From positions 384,001-448,000 of the forward strand of contig CAUYUJ010018549.1 of assembly GCA_963575745.1 (NCBI GenBank): 64,000 nt of DNA, written 5' to 3'. A model generated the notes under the pieces. It was not told the DNA's origin. It saw only the letters and a program-made list of their open reading frames with translations, and made no database searches. The translations under genes were made by a program, and so were the position numbers. The DNA is from Prorocentrum cordatum (lineage: Eukaryota > Sar > Dinophyceae > Prorocentrales > Prorocentraceae). Each line of letters begins with the position of its first letter. The first letter of the stretch is position 1. Positions 1 through 11,400 of the stretch are shown piece by piece.

Positions 1-693
1 CAAGGGGACATGCTTCCCCAAGGAGATGTATAGATTGATGAACTTCTCAACGGGCGGGCCGCCATCATCGCGGGCAGCCGGGAAAGCCCGCAGGACGTGC
101 AGGATAATTTGTGATATTCGACTCACGAACGGCGCTGACGCACTCTCCATGCGAGACACGAGATCACGAACACGATTGCATATGCTCTGGTAGCTCGGCC
201 AAGTCTCCTTATGCGCACGCTCGCAGTACATCAGGATGACCATGCACCACTTGAGGCCCCGGTCGCGCCCAGGCTGAGTAATCCCAAGGCGGCGCAACCG
301 AGTTGCAATGGCGTTCATCTTCTTTGTATCAGATGCCGTGTAGTCCTCGAGGACGGCCTAGTCCTGACCAGTCACGTAGCTGTACAGATGCGCCAGAGTC
401 TAATTGCCGCCGTCGCTGCCACATGGAGCCGAGGTGATCGCTGCAACTTCGGCAGTTTTGCAATCGATTGCGGCCAACCCTGCATCCTTAACAGGGCTGA
501 TCGCGCACCGAGCCTCAACCAAGTCAGCGAGGGCAAGCGCACCTGGCGCTGACAGTGCTGCGAGTGACGAAATACGTTTGCATAGGGATGCAGACAGGTT
601 TTTTTTGTTCTGCAGGCCCACGCTGCATGGGCGCTTGGACATGAGGTCCGAGAAGTCCGATGCATCACGTTTAATGTCTTCAATGCTTGCCAT
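1..693 (-). pseudogene. Decayed piece of a dinoflagellate-expanded hypothetical protein (N-terminal/middle part)
   Basis: Reading the minus strand from the ATG at 691-693 gives a plausible protein that begins MASIEDIKRDASDF and runs to the window edge. Two TAG codons interrupt it, near residues 98 and 109, the second where the context (VTGQD-stop-AVLEDY) suggests a former Trp or Gln. After them the frame stays open with hydrophobic helical content (MNAIATRLRRLGI, ILHVLRAFPA). The style matches a very large family of dinoflagellate proteins of unknown function, as I remember it; I cannot name a domain or reaction. The piece at 4866-5504 on the same strand may be an upstream exon of the same gene. 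The two stops argue for decay unless they lie in a small unspliced intron. The gene continues beyond position 1. Confidence 0.45.
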
Positions 694-2430
694 CGGTCGA
701 CGCGTGGCAGCCCCGCGGGGCCTGGGCCGAACGTGGCTACGGAACGCAGATCGCAACTGACAGACGGATAGCATGAATAATTCGATCGTCACAACTTGCG
801 CAGGGCGCATCGCATGACAAAATGCGCGAGGATGGGGAGAGGAGCTAAGGGTGTCACACCTCGCGCGCATGCGACGGCTCGATCCTGCAGGAACCCTCCG
901 CAGCCACACCGCACATGGACAGCGCATCGTCATCCACGTCGCCGTCGCCAACGTCGTCATCGTCAGCGTCGTCGTCATCGTCGCCATCGTCTGACGTCAT
1001 CCGTCGAAGTCTCCAGCGTCGTCGTCGCGGTCGATCGTCGTCGCCCCCGTCGCAGCTCACTGGTCGCGGCAGGGAATGGGCCCCCTCGTAGAGCAGGAAT
1101 CGAGGGAACGCGCTGGCGGCGCTTCGCCCCGCGACCGCGCCTCCATCGAGCGCCTCGCCCACCCCGCGCGACGCTCCATCTCCATTGCCCGGCGGCGCAG
1201 CCGTTGCTCCAGCGCCGCCCTCGCCGCCGCCGCCTGCCCCTTGCGCCCCCGCGCCTTCTGCAGCAGCGCCCCCCTGCGCAACCGCGCCTGCCCCCTTCTG
1301 CTCTTGCCTCCTGGCGGCGCCTCAGCCCCTCCTGCTGGCGCGCCTGATCTACCTGGCGACGCGCGCGGCGCGCCAGGTCCGTCGTGCCGGAGACGCGGTC
1401 GATCGAGAACTGCTGCGTTTTGTTCCTGCGACGCAGACTTGCGATGGTCTGCTCGGCAGCAGCGAGCTCGGTCTGCAGGCGAAGTTCACGCCGACTCGGC
1501 GCCGCCGTGAGCTGCAGGCGGCCCTCGACTAGTGGGACGCGCACGGTGGCGCGCGAGATGCGCACGGCGAAGTGCGGGATGCGCACGGCGGGAGCGCCCG
1601 GGCGCCGGCCCGGGCGCCGGCCCGGGCGCCGGCTCGGGCGCCCGGCCCGGGCGCCGGCTCGGGCGCCAGCGGGCGTCGGAATCGGCCCGGGAGGCTTCCC
1701 CCTGGCGCCGGAAGCAGAAATTCAGCATTTTCAAAAGAATAATGTGCATTAGATTAGCTTTTTTTCGGCGTTCCCTCGGAACTCGATCTTCTGGCGGCGG
1801 CCGGAACCGGCTCCGGGCCCGGCCCGAGCGCCGGCCCAGGCGCCGGCCCGGGCGCGCAGCCTGGGCGCCGGCGGAAACGATGCCAGCGCTGCAGCGGGGC
1901 CGCGATTCGGAACGAGCCGGGCCCGAATATGAAGCCAGCGCGTCAGCGAGGAAAAAATGCAGGCGAAAACCCAACTCTGGGGAAACTCGCGCGCAAAGAA
2001 ACATCACGCGGGGGGGGGGTCGAATATTTTCAAGCCGTCATCAGGGGGCGAGGGAGAGTAGTATTCATTGAATAATTGTGGATACGGAGGAAGAGGGAGA
2101 GGGAGAGGGGCGGGGGAGGGGGGGCGGGGGGGGGAGGGATGGGGAAAGGGAGGGGGGAGCGAGGGAGGGAGGGAGGGAGGGAGGGGGAGAGGGGAGTTGG
2201 GGATAGAGGGGAACACAGCTGCGAGAGATGACGACGAGCAACAGATGGAGATGATGGAGAGGTGGTTCACGGCCGAGATGGCGGCCACCCAGAAGTAATT
2301 GCATTCCTGAGTGGCAAGGGCGACTGCCACTATGCTCGCCTGCCGTTTCTGCATAGACGTCGCTGGAGCCTGGATGTAGTCGCAGTTCTGCTCGCATGCC
2401 CATCGAGGGCGCCATGACCGAATGACGCCT
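694..2430. other. GC-rich stretch without a convincing gene
   Basis: The stretch has several overlapping open frames on both strands, but all are Arg/Ala/Pro-rich readings of GC-rich low-complexity DNA (CGTCGT-type repeats at about 920-1040, purine-rich GGGAGG runs at about 2085-2200). A short AT-rich island sits near 1715-1790. I see no domain, RNA gene or conserved motif here. Confidence 0.5.
1593..1874. repeat. Two clusters of a GGGCGCCGGCCC 12-mer minisatellite
   Basis: Near-perfect head-to-tail copies of the 12-mer GGGCGCCGGCCC (with CTC variants) fill 1593-1671, and a more degenerate cluster lies at 1801-1874. Each unit contains the palindrome GGCGCC, so the tract can form strong hairpins. 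Confidence 0.8.
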
Positions 2431-2432
2431 CA

Positions 2433-2570
2433 AAGTGTGATCATACTTCTAGGTGAACAGGCGACCGCGCCTACAAGTGCGATCACACTTTCAGGCCACT
2501 TAAGTGCGCCGCAAGTGTGATCACACGTTTACGCGCGGTCGCCTGCTCGCCCGAAAGTGCGATCACACTT
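2433..2570. repeat. Four spaced copies of a 16-bp palindrome
   Basis: The motif AAGTGYGATCACACTT occurs at 2433-2448, 2475-2490, 2513-2528 and 2555-2570 (the first and third with one change). Copies are 38-42 bp apart. The surrounding sequence also contains an inverted pair of GCGACCGCGC-like blocks (2461 and 2533). This could be the core of a small fold-back element or an array of protein-binding sites; the sequence does not say which. Confidence 0.75.
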
Positions 2571-4865
2571 TTAGGCGCCGTGTGCGTTGCGCCGCGGTCG
2601 CCCACAGCGGAGGCCCATGGCGTCCGTGGAGGCGGCCAGCACGCGCACCGTCGCGCCACGCATGGCCTAGAGGTTTCCGTCTTGCCGCCCTTCTTGCCGC
2701 CCTCGGCGGCGCCGCCGCCCTCGGTGCCCTTGCTGTCGAACCTCTCGCGCGCCGCCGCGAGGATCCGCTCGATCTCCGCGAAGTCCTTGTTCTGGTAGGC
2801 ATCGATCGCCTCGAAGCCACGATCGGGGAACCAGCCCGAGCCCCTGGCGATCGCGCCGCACCTCGTGGCTGCGATGATGGTCTCGAACGCGGCCCAATCG
2901 CCGTTGGCGTAGTGGCCATCCTGATCAGGCGCCCGCTCCGCCCGCCGCGCACCTGCTCCCCGCCGTGGGCGCTCTAGCGGTGGCCCGCCACGGGCGCTGG
3001 TGGCGGTGGAAAGAGGGCCGGCGGCGGCGGCGGGAACGGGCGCTGCTTCGGTGTCGGCCCCCTGTGCTTCTTCGACATGGGCCACGCATTGATGATGCCA
3101 AATGCTGCTGGTTCCGCTGGTGCCGCTGCGAGTGGTGTTGCTGTCGTAGCGGCTGGTGCTGCTGCGAGTGGCGCTGCGTATGTAGCTGGTGCTGCTGCTG
3201 CTGGCGCTGCCTGCGCAGCGTCTGTTGCTGCGCGCGTTGCTACTACGCGCGGCGCTGGTGCAGCTGGCGCAGCTGGTGCTGCTGAGCGGGGTGCTCCTGC
3301 AGGCCCTACGCCCATGTGCTCTTCGATCATCTGCTCGAGGAACTCCGTGCGCGGGAGAACCTCGAGACCCGCGATCGGCTCGTCCGAGAAGCCCCGGGGC
3401 GGCTCCTCATCCTCCTCCTCATCCTTCTCTTCCTCCCTCCACCTCGTGCTCGTATTCCTCTTTCCCCTCCTCCTCCTCCTCCTCCTGCTCATCCCCCCCC
3501 CCCATCCCCCCACTCGTCCTCCCCCTCCTCCTCTCCTACTTCTCCTCGCCCCCCTCACCTTCGTCATCCCCCTCGTTCTCCTCCTCGTCGCCCTACTCAC
3601 CCGCGTCTTCCCCCCGGTAGCCTGGCGCAGCCTATGCGGCCACTCATTCGAGTCGGCGCCCACGCTGCCGCACGGGCAGCCACCGGGGCAGCTGATGATC
3701 GCGCCGACGCCCAGGGTCGACGAGACGACCCACTTCTCCCAGCCCTGCTTGGCCACGCGCACAAACGCGAGGAACAACTCCGACGCGTTCAGCGCGAGCG
3801 CGTCCTCGATCGGCCCACGCCGATGCGCGGGGCCCCCGCTGACCACGCCGATCACGTGCCGGATCGAGCGCGCCGGCGAGCTCCTCCTGGCCGCGAAACG
3901 CCAGGGCGCCCACGGAGCACCTGGGGCGCACGCCCTTGCGAGCCCCCAGCGCGTTCAGCAGCTGCCGGCACTCGGCCGCGGGGGGCAGCTGGGGCCCGGC
4001 ACGCTGCGCCTCCCCATCTGGTGGGGGATGCGACGGGGGGCGACATCGCAGCCCTACGAACACAAAATATCCAGAAGATCTGCCGTGGGGTAGGGGCCTT
4101 CATGAGACCCGATCGAACCATGGGTACCTTCCTCCCCTTCCTCCTCCTCCTCCTCCTCCCACTCCTCCCACCTCCTCCTCCTCCTCCTCCTCCTCCCCTC
4201 CTCCTCCTCCTCCTCCTTTTCCTCCTCTCCTTCCCCCCCCCATCCCCCTCCCCCTCCCTCCTCCCCCCCCCTCTTCCTCCTGCTCCATGGCGCGCCCTGC
4301 GCGCGCCGTCCGCCGCGCGCCGCGCCTGCGCCGGGCCGCCGCGCGCCGCTCGCGGCGCAAAAGGGCGGCGCGGGGCGAAGAGCGGGGCGCCCGCGGGTTG
4401 CGGGCTCTCGCATCGGTCGCCCTGGGGCGCTTCCGCGGCAGCCGCCGCGGGCGGGTCGCCGAGCAGCGAGCGCGCCGCCGACGCGGCGGGGCGGGCCCGC
4501 GCGGGGAGGGGGGCCCCCGGGCGGGGGAAGGGCCCGAGCGGGGGCGACGCCGCGGCCCCGCGGCTGCCCCGCCAGTCTCGCCAAGAGCCGGCTCGAGGGG
4601 GCGCGAGCGCGGACGATGGCGACTGAAGAACAACCCGAAACACAAACGATCGAAACGCTGACAGCATGATGATTTGGCAATTAAGCACGCGCATGCAACG
4701 AGATAGACGAATGAAGTTGCGCCCGTGGACACGCATTTATACGCGGCACACAACCGTTGAGGCAACGCGCGCCGTTGATGCACATCCGATTCAAGATGGC
4801 CACAGCTGCACTATCCAGTGCATCACACACCTCATCGTCGCATGGGCTGGCAGGGGCCCCGCTGC
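2571..4865. other. GC- and pyrimidine-rich stretch, no gene recognised
   Basis: The stretch contains GCT-type triplet repeats (about 3110-3300), a long (CTC/CCT)n tract at about 3403-3600 and a second one at about 4130-4285, then CGCG-rich DNA to about 4620. Long open frames here are compositional (poly-Leu/Pro or poly-Glu/Arg). None shows a domain. Confidence 0.5.
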
Positions 4866-5504
4866 TCAGGTCGCCCAGCTCTTCGGCGCCCCCCTATTGC
4901 TGCGCGCCTTCCTGGCCGCGACCATCTGGTTGGCGATGCCGTGGGCGACGATGCATTGCACGAGCGCGCAGATGGAGTTGTCGGAGGCGTTGACCCACAC
5001 GTGGTCGGTTGCCTTCACTGGCATCAGCATCTTTATCGGCGGGAAGGCGGCGTCGCCGTCTGATGGTAGTTCGACATCAACAACCACGGGTGGCCCCTAT
5101 TTCTAAGCCTTGATCTCACGTTGGGGCCGACGCTCTGGCTTAGCCCGCCGCTCCGGGCTGCTCCGCCAAGCAAACAGGCGCCTTGCAGGCTTGCGATCGC
5201 GCGCGGGCGCACCTTTGATCTGGGACCCAGATCCCGCAGCAAGGACCGATTTGCATCCAGGCGCGTCGGCGAGAGATGGCCCCGCATTGCACGCGCAAGA
5301 TGCCCCCCCAGCACTGCGCAATAGAGCCTTGGCCAAACTGTAACCATCTAGGTGAACCACTGCGCGCGCGTCGCCGCCGACCTTCTGAACAGACCTGGGG
5401 GTCCATGTACGATCGCCAACGTTGACTTCCAATCGCCATGCGACAGAGCATTCCAGCGTTGCCGCGGCACCGCAAGCCGCGGCGATGCTCAACGCAAAAC
5501 GCAT
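4866..5504 (-). pseudogene. Piece of a dinoflagellate-expanded hypothetical protein, with two in-frame TAG codons
   Basis: One minus-strand frame runs from the ATG at 5502-5504 to a stop at 4866, broken only by two TAG codons at 5103-5105 and 5097-5099. The first part contains WTPRSVQKVGGDARA and DGYSLAKALLRSA. The second contains IKMLMPVKATDHVWVNASD and ALVQCIVAHGI. I recall both segments as typical of a very large dinoflagellate-specific family of unknown function, in which they occur in this order. The piece at 1-693 on the same strand is a candidate next exon. The candidate start lies inside an 18-bp-arm palindrome (5504-5540), and a copia LTR begins 165 bp upstream. No membrane segment or catalytic motif is visible. 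Confidence 0.45.
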
Positions 5505-5540
5505 GCAAATGGCCGCGCGTCGGACGCGCGGCCATTTGCA
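5504..5540. repeat. Perfect palindrome with 18-bp arms and 1-nt centre
   Basis: Positions 5504-5521 are the exact reverse complement of 5523-5540, with a single G at 5522. The arm contains GGCCGCGCGTC. A weaker hairpin (TGTTCGCGC / GCGCGAACA) follows at 5631-5658. The G-rich run 5541-5630 lies between them. Confidence 0.9.
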
Positions 5541-5668
5541 GACGGGTGACGGGGGGCGGGGTGGGGGGGGCGGGGGGGTGACGGGGGGCGGAGGGGTGGC
5601 GGTGGGGGGGGGGGGGGGGGCGCGGGCAAATGTTCGCGCTGCGTGCGCGCGCGAACACATCGAGTTTT

Positions 5669-5942
5669 CTCGGGATATCGATGAGAATCGTATCCAAGGT
5701 TAGATATCGATGATAATCCTTATCAGTTGAGAGAGAGAGAGAGGGAGAGAGAAAGAGAGAGAAACGTTAAGATATCTTGAATGTCTTTCCTCTAGGCCAA
5801 ACGGCTGTCGTACGTAACAAGACAGCAGGCAGGCAGGCGAGAGCTCAGCCTAGAAACCATACTTTGGGACGGATCGTCCGGGGCTCCTAAGAGGCTCTTT
5901 ACAGGACCCGCTAGAGAAACCTATTATACATCCGAATTCTAA
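5669..5942 (-). repeat. Copia 3' LTR
   Basis: This matches 15963-16232 at roughly 90% by eye, starting CTCGGGATATCG and ending CAGAATTCTAA-like. It includes an internal (GA)n run and the block ACGGCTGTCGTACGTAACAA shared exactly by both copies. It is the 3' LTR because the element reads leftwards. Confidence 0.9.
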
Positions 5943-6296
5943 TCTCGTCATACTCTCTTGGTTCCGAGAGCATCTATAACATTCGATCTTAAAAGATCCT
6001 AAGAGTCGACATCCTGAATTTGAAAAAGCGTGCTTAAATTACATGTGCGAGCGTGCGAGCGCGCGGAAAACCTTGACATTCTTCACATCGCAGAATAAGT
6101 ACCTCCCAGAACCGTGTCTGCACATATATCTGGATATACGTATGTCCGTCCAAGTTCCATTGTGCATGGCCATATCCATATTCATATCCATCTGATACTC
6201 TGTCTCTGGCTGTCCGAAAGTCTTGAACTGTATCCAAATGTATACATCGCTCATCATACTCTCACCTGAGAAATAGAAGAAGTACTTGTATGTCTG
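5943..6296 (-). other. Copia 3' untranslated segment
   Basis: No coding signal lies between the RNase H stop and the 3' LTR. The minus strand next to the LTR is mildly purine-rich (near 5943-5965) and could serve as the polypurine tract, but this is weak. Confidence 0.4.
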
Positions 6297-7259
6297 TCAG
6301 TCCACACTTGATCCAAAACCTTGTCGCACTCTGACTTTGTCTAATATAGCAAAGAATCCACTCGGTAATAGTCTGCACAACTCCTTGCTGTCTTGACCAG
6401 ATACCTGCGTAAGTTGGCCGGCACACATCCACTTGGTCCTTATATGATAGAGTCGTCGCAATCGTAAACATCTCCTTTCTTCCCGTATCGATAATACTCC
6501 AAGTCTCTGACTCTCATCTTGTGGCATGCCTCTGAGGCCGCAAGAAAGTTCCCATATATCCATGCAATCAATAAAAGAGCCCACTGGAAGTGGTACTGTG
6601 GCTGACTCTTGGACATCTAACAAAGCTAAAGGAATAGAATGTTTACCTGCGAAACTCCTTCTTGTCGTGACTTCAGGTTCACACAGTCGTAGGGCAACGA
6701 GTTGTGCTAGTGGTATCGCCTTGGCCGCTGATAACGTCTCGGCGTGTGATGTACTGTGCGAAATCCTTTTGGCCTTTAGTGAGCTTCCTGTCAATATGTG
6801 CATCTTACCTCCGAGCTGTTGCACCAGTTCGTAATCCAAGAAATCTTATTTGTCCTTCTCTATCTTCATGATTCGATCTTCTGCCAAGCCTATGATAATA
6901 CCTTCTGTCGCGAAATTGCTCTGCTTGTTCGGTGCTGAGGCGTCGCTTATGCTGGCAATACGTAGTGGTGGCTGCAATCCCCATAAATATATGCCATGTC
7001 GTAAAGGTCGTCGCAATCTCTTGATAACACAACTGATGGCAATAATGTGCTCTATCTTCGGTGTCTGTAGAAATACTTGTAAGCTGGTAACTGCACGCAA
7101 CTCCTCCAAACGCGTTTGGCAAGCCCACAGTGCTGAACAACACAATGATCTGAAGATAGTGATCTCTGACCTGTCGCAGAGACTCTCTGGTTCTTTGAGT
7201 CGATGTTCCGGTATAGTGTAGATGGTTAACTTGTTGCAAATTGATGAAGTCGAAGGCAA
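6297..7259 (-). pseudogene. Copia RNase H domain and C-terminus
   Basis: The minus-strand frame carries LRIASISDASAPNKQS (catalytic Asp in ISDAS), then GIIIGLAEDR, and after one in-frame TAA (6846-6848) the second conserved block SHAETLSAAKAIPLAQ, as in copia RNase H where the SxxEAE-type Glu follows. The C-terminal tail (LTQVSGQDSKELCRLLPSG) resembles the end of related dinoflagellate copia polyproteins. It degrades the RNA strand of the RNA/DNA hybrid during reverse transcription. It lies directly downstream of RT but is separated by a frame change near 7226-7259. The stop and frame change indicate decay. Confidence 0.8.
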
Positions 7260-8443
7260 TCTCGATTGAGCCGTTCGATCTGGATACCTGCGTGGGTGTC
7301 AGGTATCTGATGTAGCTTCATATCACCAAAGCGTCTGGTAAGAGCGCCCTTAATCCATGTCCTCATAGATTTGCAGCCTGCAATCTGTAGATCGTCAACA
7401 TGAGCCGTCATGATAAGTGCTAATTGTTTGACTCCATCAATAGTGACAAACCAGTACAGAAAATCGTCGTCAAAAACTGAACTAATCGCATTCGTCTCCT
7501 TCTTGAGATAGAAGATAAGTGCAAGTTGAAACATCAACGGTGCATCCGTGAAACCATACATTGCTCTTAAACAAAGTAGAACATACTGGCCTCGTAGTGC
7601 GCCGGGAATCTTCAGCTCCCTCATGGCCATTCTCATCTTACGAAAATGTCTCCACACGTTCTCAGGTGGTATGATGAAACACTCCCGCTTGTGGCGATAT
7701 TCATATCCCAGTGTTCTAGCATCAGCACTCAACTCGCTATAACCCAGTCCTTGAAGAAATGCCGTAGAAATGCCCAAACTCTCCGTCTCGATATCGTAAG
7801 GGTCGTCCGTATCGCTCCACAGGATTCCATTGCAGAGTCCCATTGAAATTACCAATCGTTGTGAAAGCCGCGTTCCTGTATTTGAATGCTTCTCAAGAAT
7901 CTGCTTGGGCTTGTCAAAACAACCTCTAGCGCAGACTCTGGATTTCACCGTCTTGTACTTGATAGCCCACTTGCGAACCCAAACACAATCGACAACATTA
8001 GCTCCTGCTGGTAGATCCTTCTTCAAACGTGGTACGAAGACTTTGTGATTGCAGAAAGCTTCCAATTCTCGATGGTCTGCTTCATCCACAAAATGAGGAT
8101 ACCGCTGAAGATCTTCATATTTGAGCATCATACTGTCGTCCCCAGCCTTGTAGACGTCTCCAGTGAATAGATATAGTAGATACTCCTGTTCTGATTCAAC
8201 TCCGTTGTCTAAGTTCTTGAGCTCGCGGGTCGGCTCCGAGATCATGGTAGTAGATAATTATTCCTCTTCAGTCCTCCATTCATTAAAGAAATCATATATC
8301 GGCTGTGCTTCGCACTTGGAAAGAAGAGCTTCCATCAAGTCCTTATCTGGTGGAACACCTTTTGGTTGAGAAATGTTGAGATGACTCCTATTCTCGTTCA
8401 GTGAGTTGCGATGCTCCTTGCGATGCGTCTGTTGTGGGTTCAC
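7226..8443 (-). pseudogene. Copia reverse transcriptase
   Basis: The segment shows the copia RT signature: the substrate-binding region AIKYKTVKSRVCARGCFD, a palm block RLVISMGLC, and the catalytic box MTAHVDDLQIAG, in which VDD is the paired-Asp motif. It ends with KGALTRRFGDMKLH, as usual after the thumb. A TAA at 8258-8260 splits a 61-residue N-terminal part (ending NEWRTEEE) from the main 339-codon part, and a frame change separates it from the integrase ORF around 8388-8443. Product: RNA-templated DNA synthesis in the virus-like particle. The RT core itself (7226-8245) is uninterrupted. Confidence 0.88.
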
Positions 8444-11400
8444 TTGCGATGGGAAGAACTGGCGGTCCTCCTGCTGCAGGTCCTGGTGGTCCAGAAGAGG
8501 AAGAAGCCGTAGGATCTGGTTGGTCGTTCATGTCCTTGTCGTCGCTCTTGTTCATGATGTCAACGGAGTCGCTGATCCTGACTTGTTTCTGTGGAGGTGG
8601 TCTTCCAGTAGTTGAGCTCTCACTGCTGGCGTTGTGGCCTCTCTTGGAAACTCGGCTGTCGTCTTGTCCACTTGTATTGCTATAGTCCCGGTCTCCAGTA
8701 TTGTTCATGTCCTCGGGATACTGGATGGTAGCCTGTGAGTCTCCTGATCCTGATTGCCCTGATTGGTCATGAGGATGTTCGTGTTCTGCCTGGGGCGAGT
8801 TGGTCGCCAGTGTAGGTAAAGCTGTCGCCGTAGATGGTCCTGACGATGAGCTTGATGATGTGCCCGTGCCACTGCCATAAGGTTCAACTCGATGTCGCGC
8901 TGGCTTCGGAGCAGGTGTCCATGTGGGTACATGAGTCTTCCAAGGTGTAGGATGTGGTGTAGTAGCCTTTGCAGTCGCAGGGCTTAAAGGATCTGGCGCT
9001 GATGTCGGCGTCGGCTTCGCCGTGGTAATAGGTGTCATCAAGGATTCGGCATTTTGAAGTGGTCCAAGCTGTCTTGGAACAATGGGATCCATTGGTACTG
9101 CAGGGAAATATATTGGTTGTAGAGGCTGTGTCGTAGATCCTGCCGATGATACGTTTGGTCTCCATGGTTTGGGTGTCGCAAAGTCAAGGATACCTGATCC
9201 TGATCCTGGTGGACCTGGAGGTCCTGGTCTTCCACTGGTAGAAGCGGCAACATCATCCATATCAACATCTGGTGGTACTTGGCGAAGCTGAGGTAACGTA
9301 GGATTCGGGTCCGTAGGAACCACAATAGATTGTTCCGGATACGATGAGTCCTGAGGACCACTCAGGGTGTCATCAATACATATTGGTGCCGGTGCTGCTG
9401 GAGGCGCCAGCGGAGCAGGTGGATGTCCTGAGGATGCTGCTGGCATGGGTATGCCGTCGTCAGCATCAGCAGGCGGTTGAGAAACTTCTGGTGGTGTAGC
9501 TTGTGATGGATGACTCGATCCCGTAGGTGGTCTTCTACGTGGTGGTGAGTCGTCGTCATCTGGCTGGTTAATAACTGGCGATGGTGCGTCGTCCATAGGT
9601 GTAATGCTTGAAATATCACTCCAGTCCATGTCTGGTACTACATCATGTTGCAATCCTTCTTGATGATCAAAGCTGCATATAATAATGGTAGACCAATGTT
9701 CAAACTTGCCTGCTCTAAAGGTTATGTTGATCTTGGGTACGTACTGTTCGATGTGGTAGTCAGTTATGTCTCGCCTGTTCCATCGGAGAATAACTGCCCA
9801 TAGGGCCTGGGAGATATGAGGTATACGTCGAAGATTAGTACCAAATAGAACTCCATGTGCTGTAGGAAATACTGCTTGAAATAATTCTTCACACATCTGG
9901 AGAACTTGACAGTGGTCAACTGATTCTTGATCAGGTGCAAAAATGTATTCTCCTTCTCTGCAAACTTTGCCAATCCATTGTAACTTACCAGGTGGTTCTC
10001 CACCAACAATATCCATGAGAGCGTTTGTCAGTCGCACTTGCTTCTCGGCTGTAGGTTCTTTTGCCGACCCACGTTCTGCCTCGAAGATGCTTGCCTCCTT
10101 GACCACATGATAGTTGCAAAAGAAATCCTCGGAAGATTCATCAGTAGACTTGTGAAAGAACTGAGATAATACGTGTCGTCGTATGTGCTGAAGCGGAATC
10201 AGCAATGGGTGTCCTTGATGTCTGATAATGGCTGATCCGGCCAAGCGTTCCACTGATATCAGTTCTGCTGGTCCTCGCCATCCGTCATCTTCTTTTCTCT
10301 TTGGTTGTCTCCAGTAGTCAATGATCGTGCCAGGCATGAGAAGTTCATGACTATGCTTGTGCTGTTTGATGCGTGATGCCATGGCCAATCGATCTTCGAT
10401 GAGTCCTTGAAGGATACGCTGCTTTGCCAACATTCTGGTCCTCATCATCTGCTCGATGTAGTCTGGTCTTGAACTCAATGTTCCAACGCTTGATTCTAGG
10501 GTCTCGGTGTCTGGAACATACCAACCTCGTTGTTCAACTCCTGTGAGAGCCATCTGCGGTGTTCCTCCGTTGTACTCCAACAACAGGTTTTGTGACATAC
10601 AAACCTCTTCACGAATTTCTCCGGCCGCGATGTTGATTCCAGCTGACTGTAGTTCTTTCTTCATTTTCAGCATGCCAATCTTAGTGACTGCGATGTGTCG
10701 CTCAACTAGTCCTTTTGTTGAGGAACCATCACGTCCGACAAGTAAACGCACGATCGAAAGCCTGTCAAACATCCGCGTTGCTTCATCACTGAGTAAGCCT
10801 CCTTCTTGATCTGAGAGTAAATGTCGCATGGGCCCGCAGAATCTGATCCACAAACGATAAAGTGCTCGTGCAAGTGTAGGTCCCAGCTTGTTCTCAAATT
10901 GATATCCGGTCTTCCAACGAATAGCTTCATCGATTAGTAACATGAATGTCACATCCCACATGAAAAACAAGTCGTGCTGGACGACCTCGTTGAAGATGGT
11001 CGAGAGCTGGGATTTGATGGTAGGTGCATGGAGATGTCGTTGTTGCGACTGACATATTGAGCATTCTCGAGCAATTTGAATTCCTTTGAGGATGATGTCC
11101 TTGGGTATTAAGGCTGCCTGAAGAAGTCGCAACATACCCTTAGGAGAATTATGCCAAAATCTCTCGTGCACTCCTCGTAGTAGTCGATCTTGTTCTGCTG
11201 GTGAAGCCTTCATCAGCTTGCCTGGGAGATCCTTCAAATCGATACTGGGCTGGATCGCGTCAAGACGTCGCCCGGACATCTTCGCAATTGCTCGACCAGC
11301 TTCCTGAGGTTCTTGTTGTTCAGGAGGTGCTGCAGGTATTGGTACCTCTGGAACCGTAGTCTTTCTGGCGATTTCCTTTCTGATGTAGTCTGCAGGAGGT

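Noticed and set aside
3316-4626. Long open frames on both strands (over 290 codons)
   Set aside because: Products are poly-Pro/Leu or poly-Glu/Arg/Ala readings of pyrimidine tracts and CG-rich DNA; no domain.
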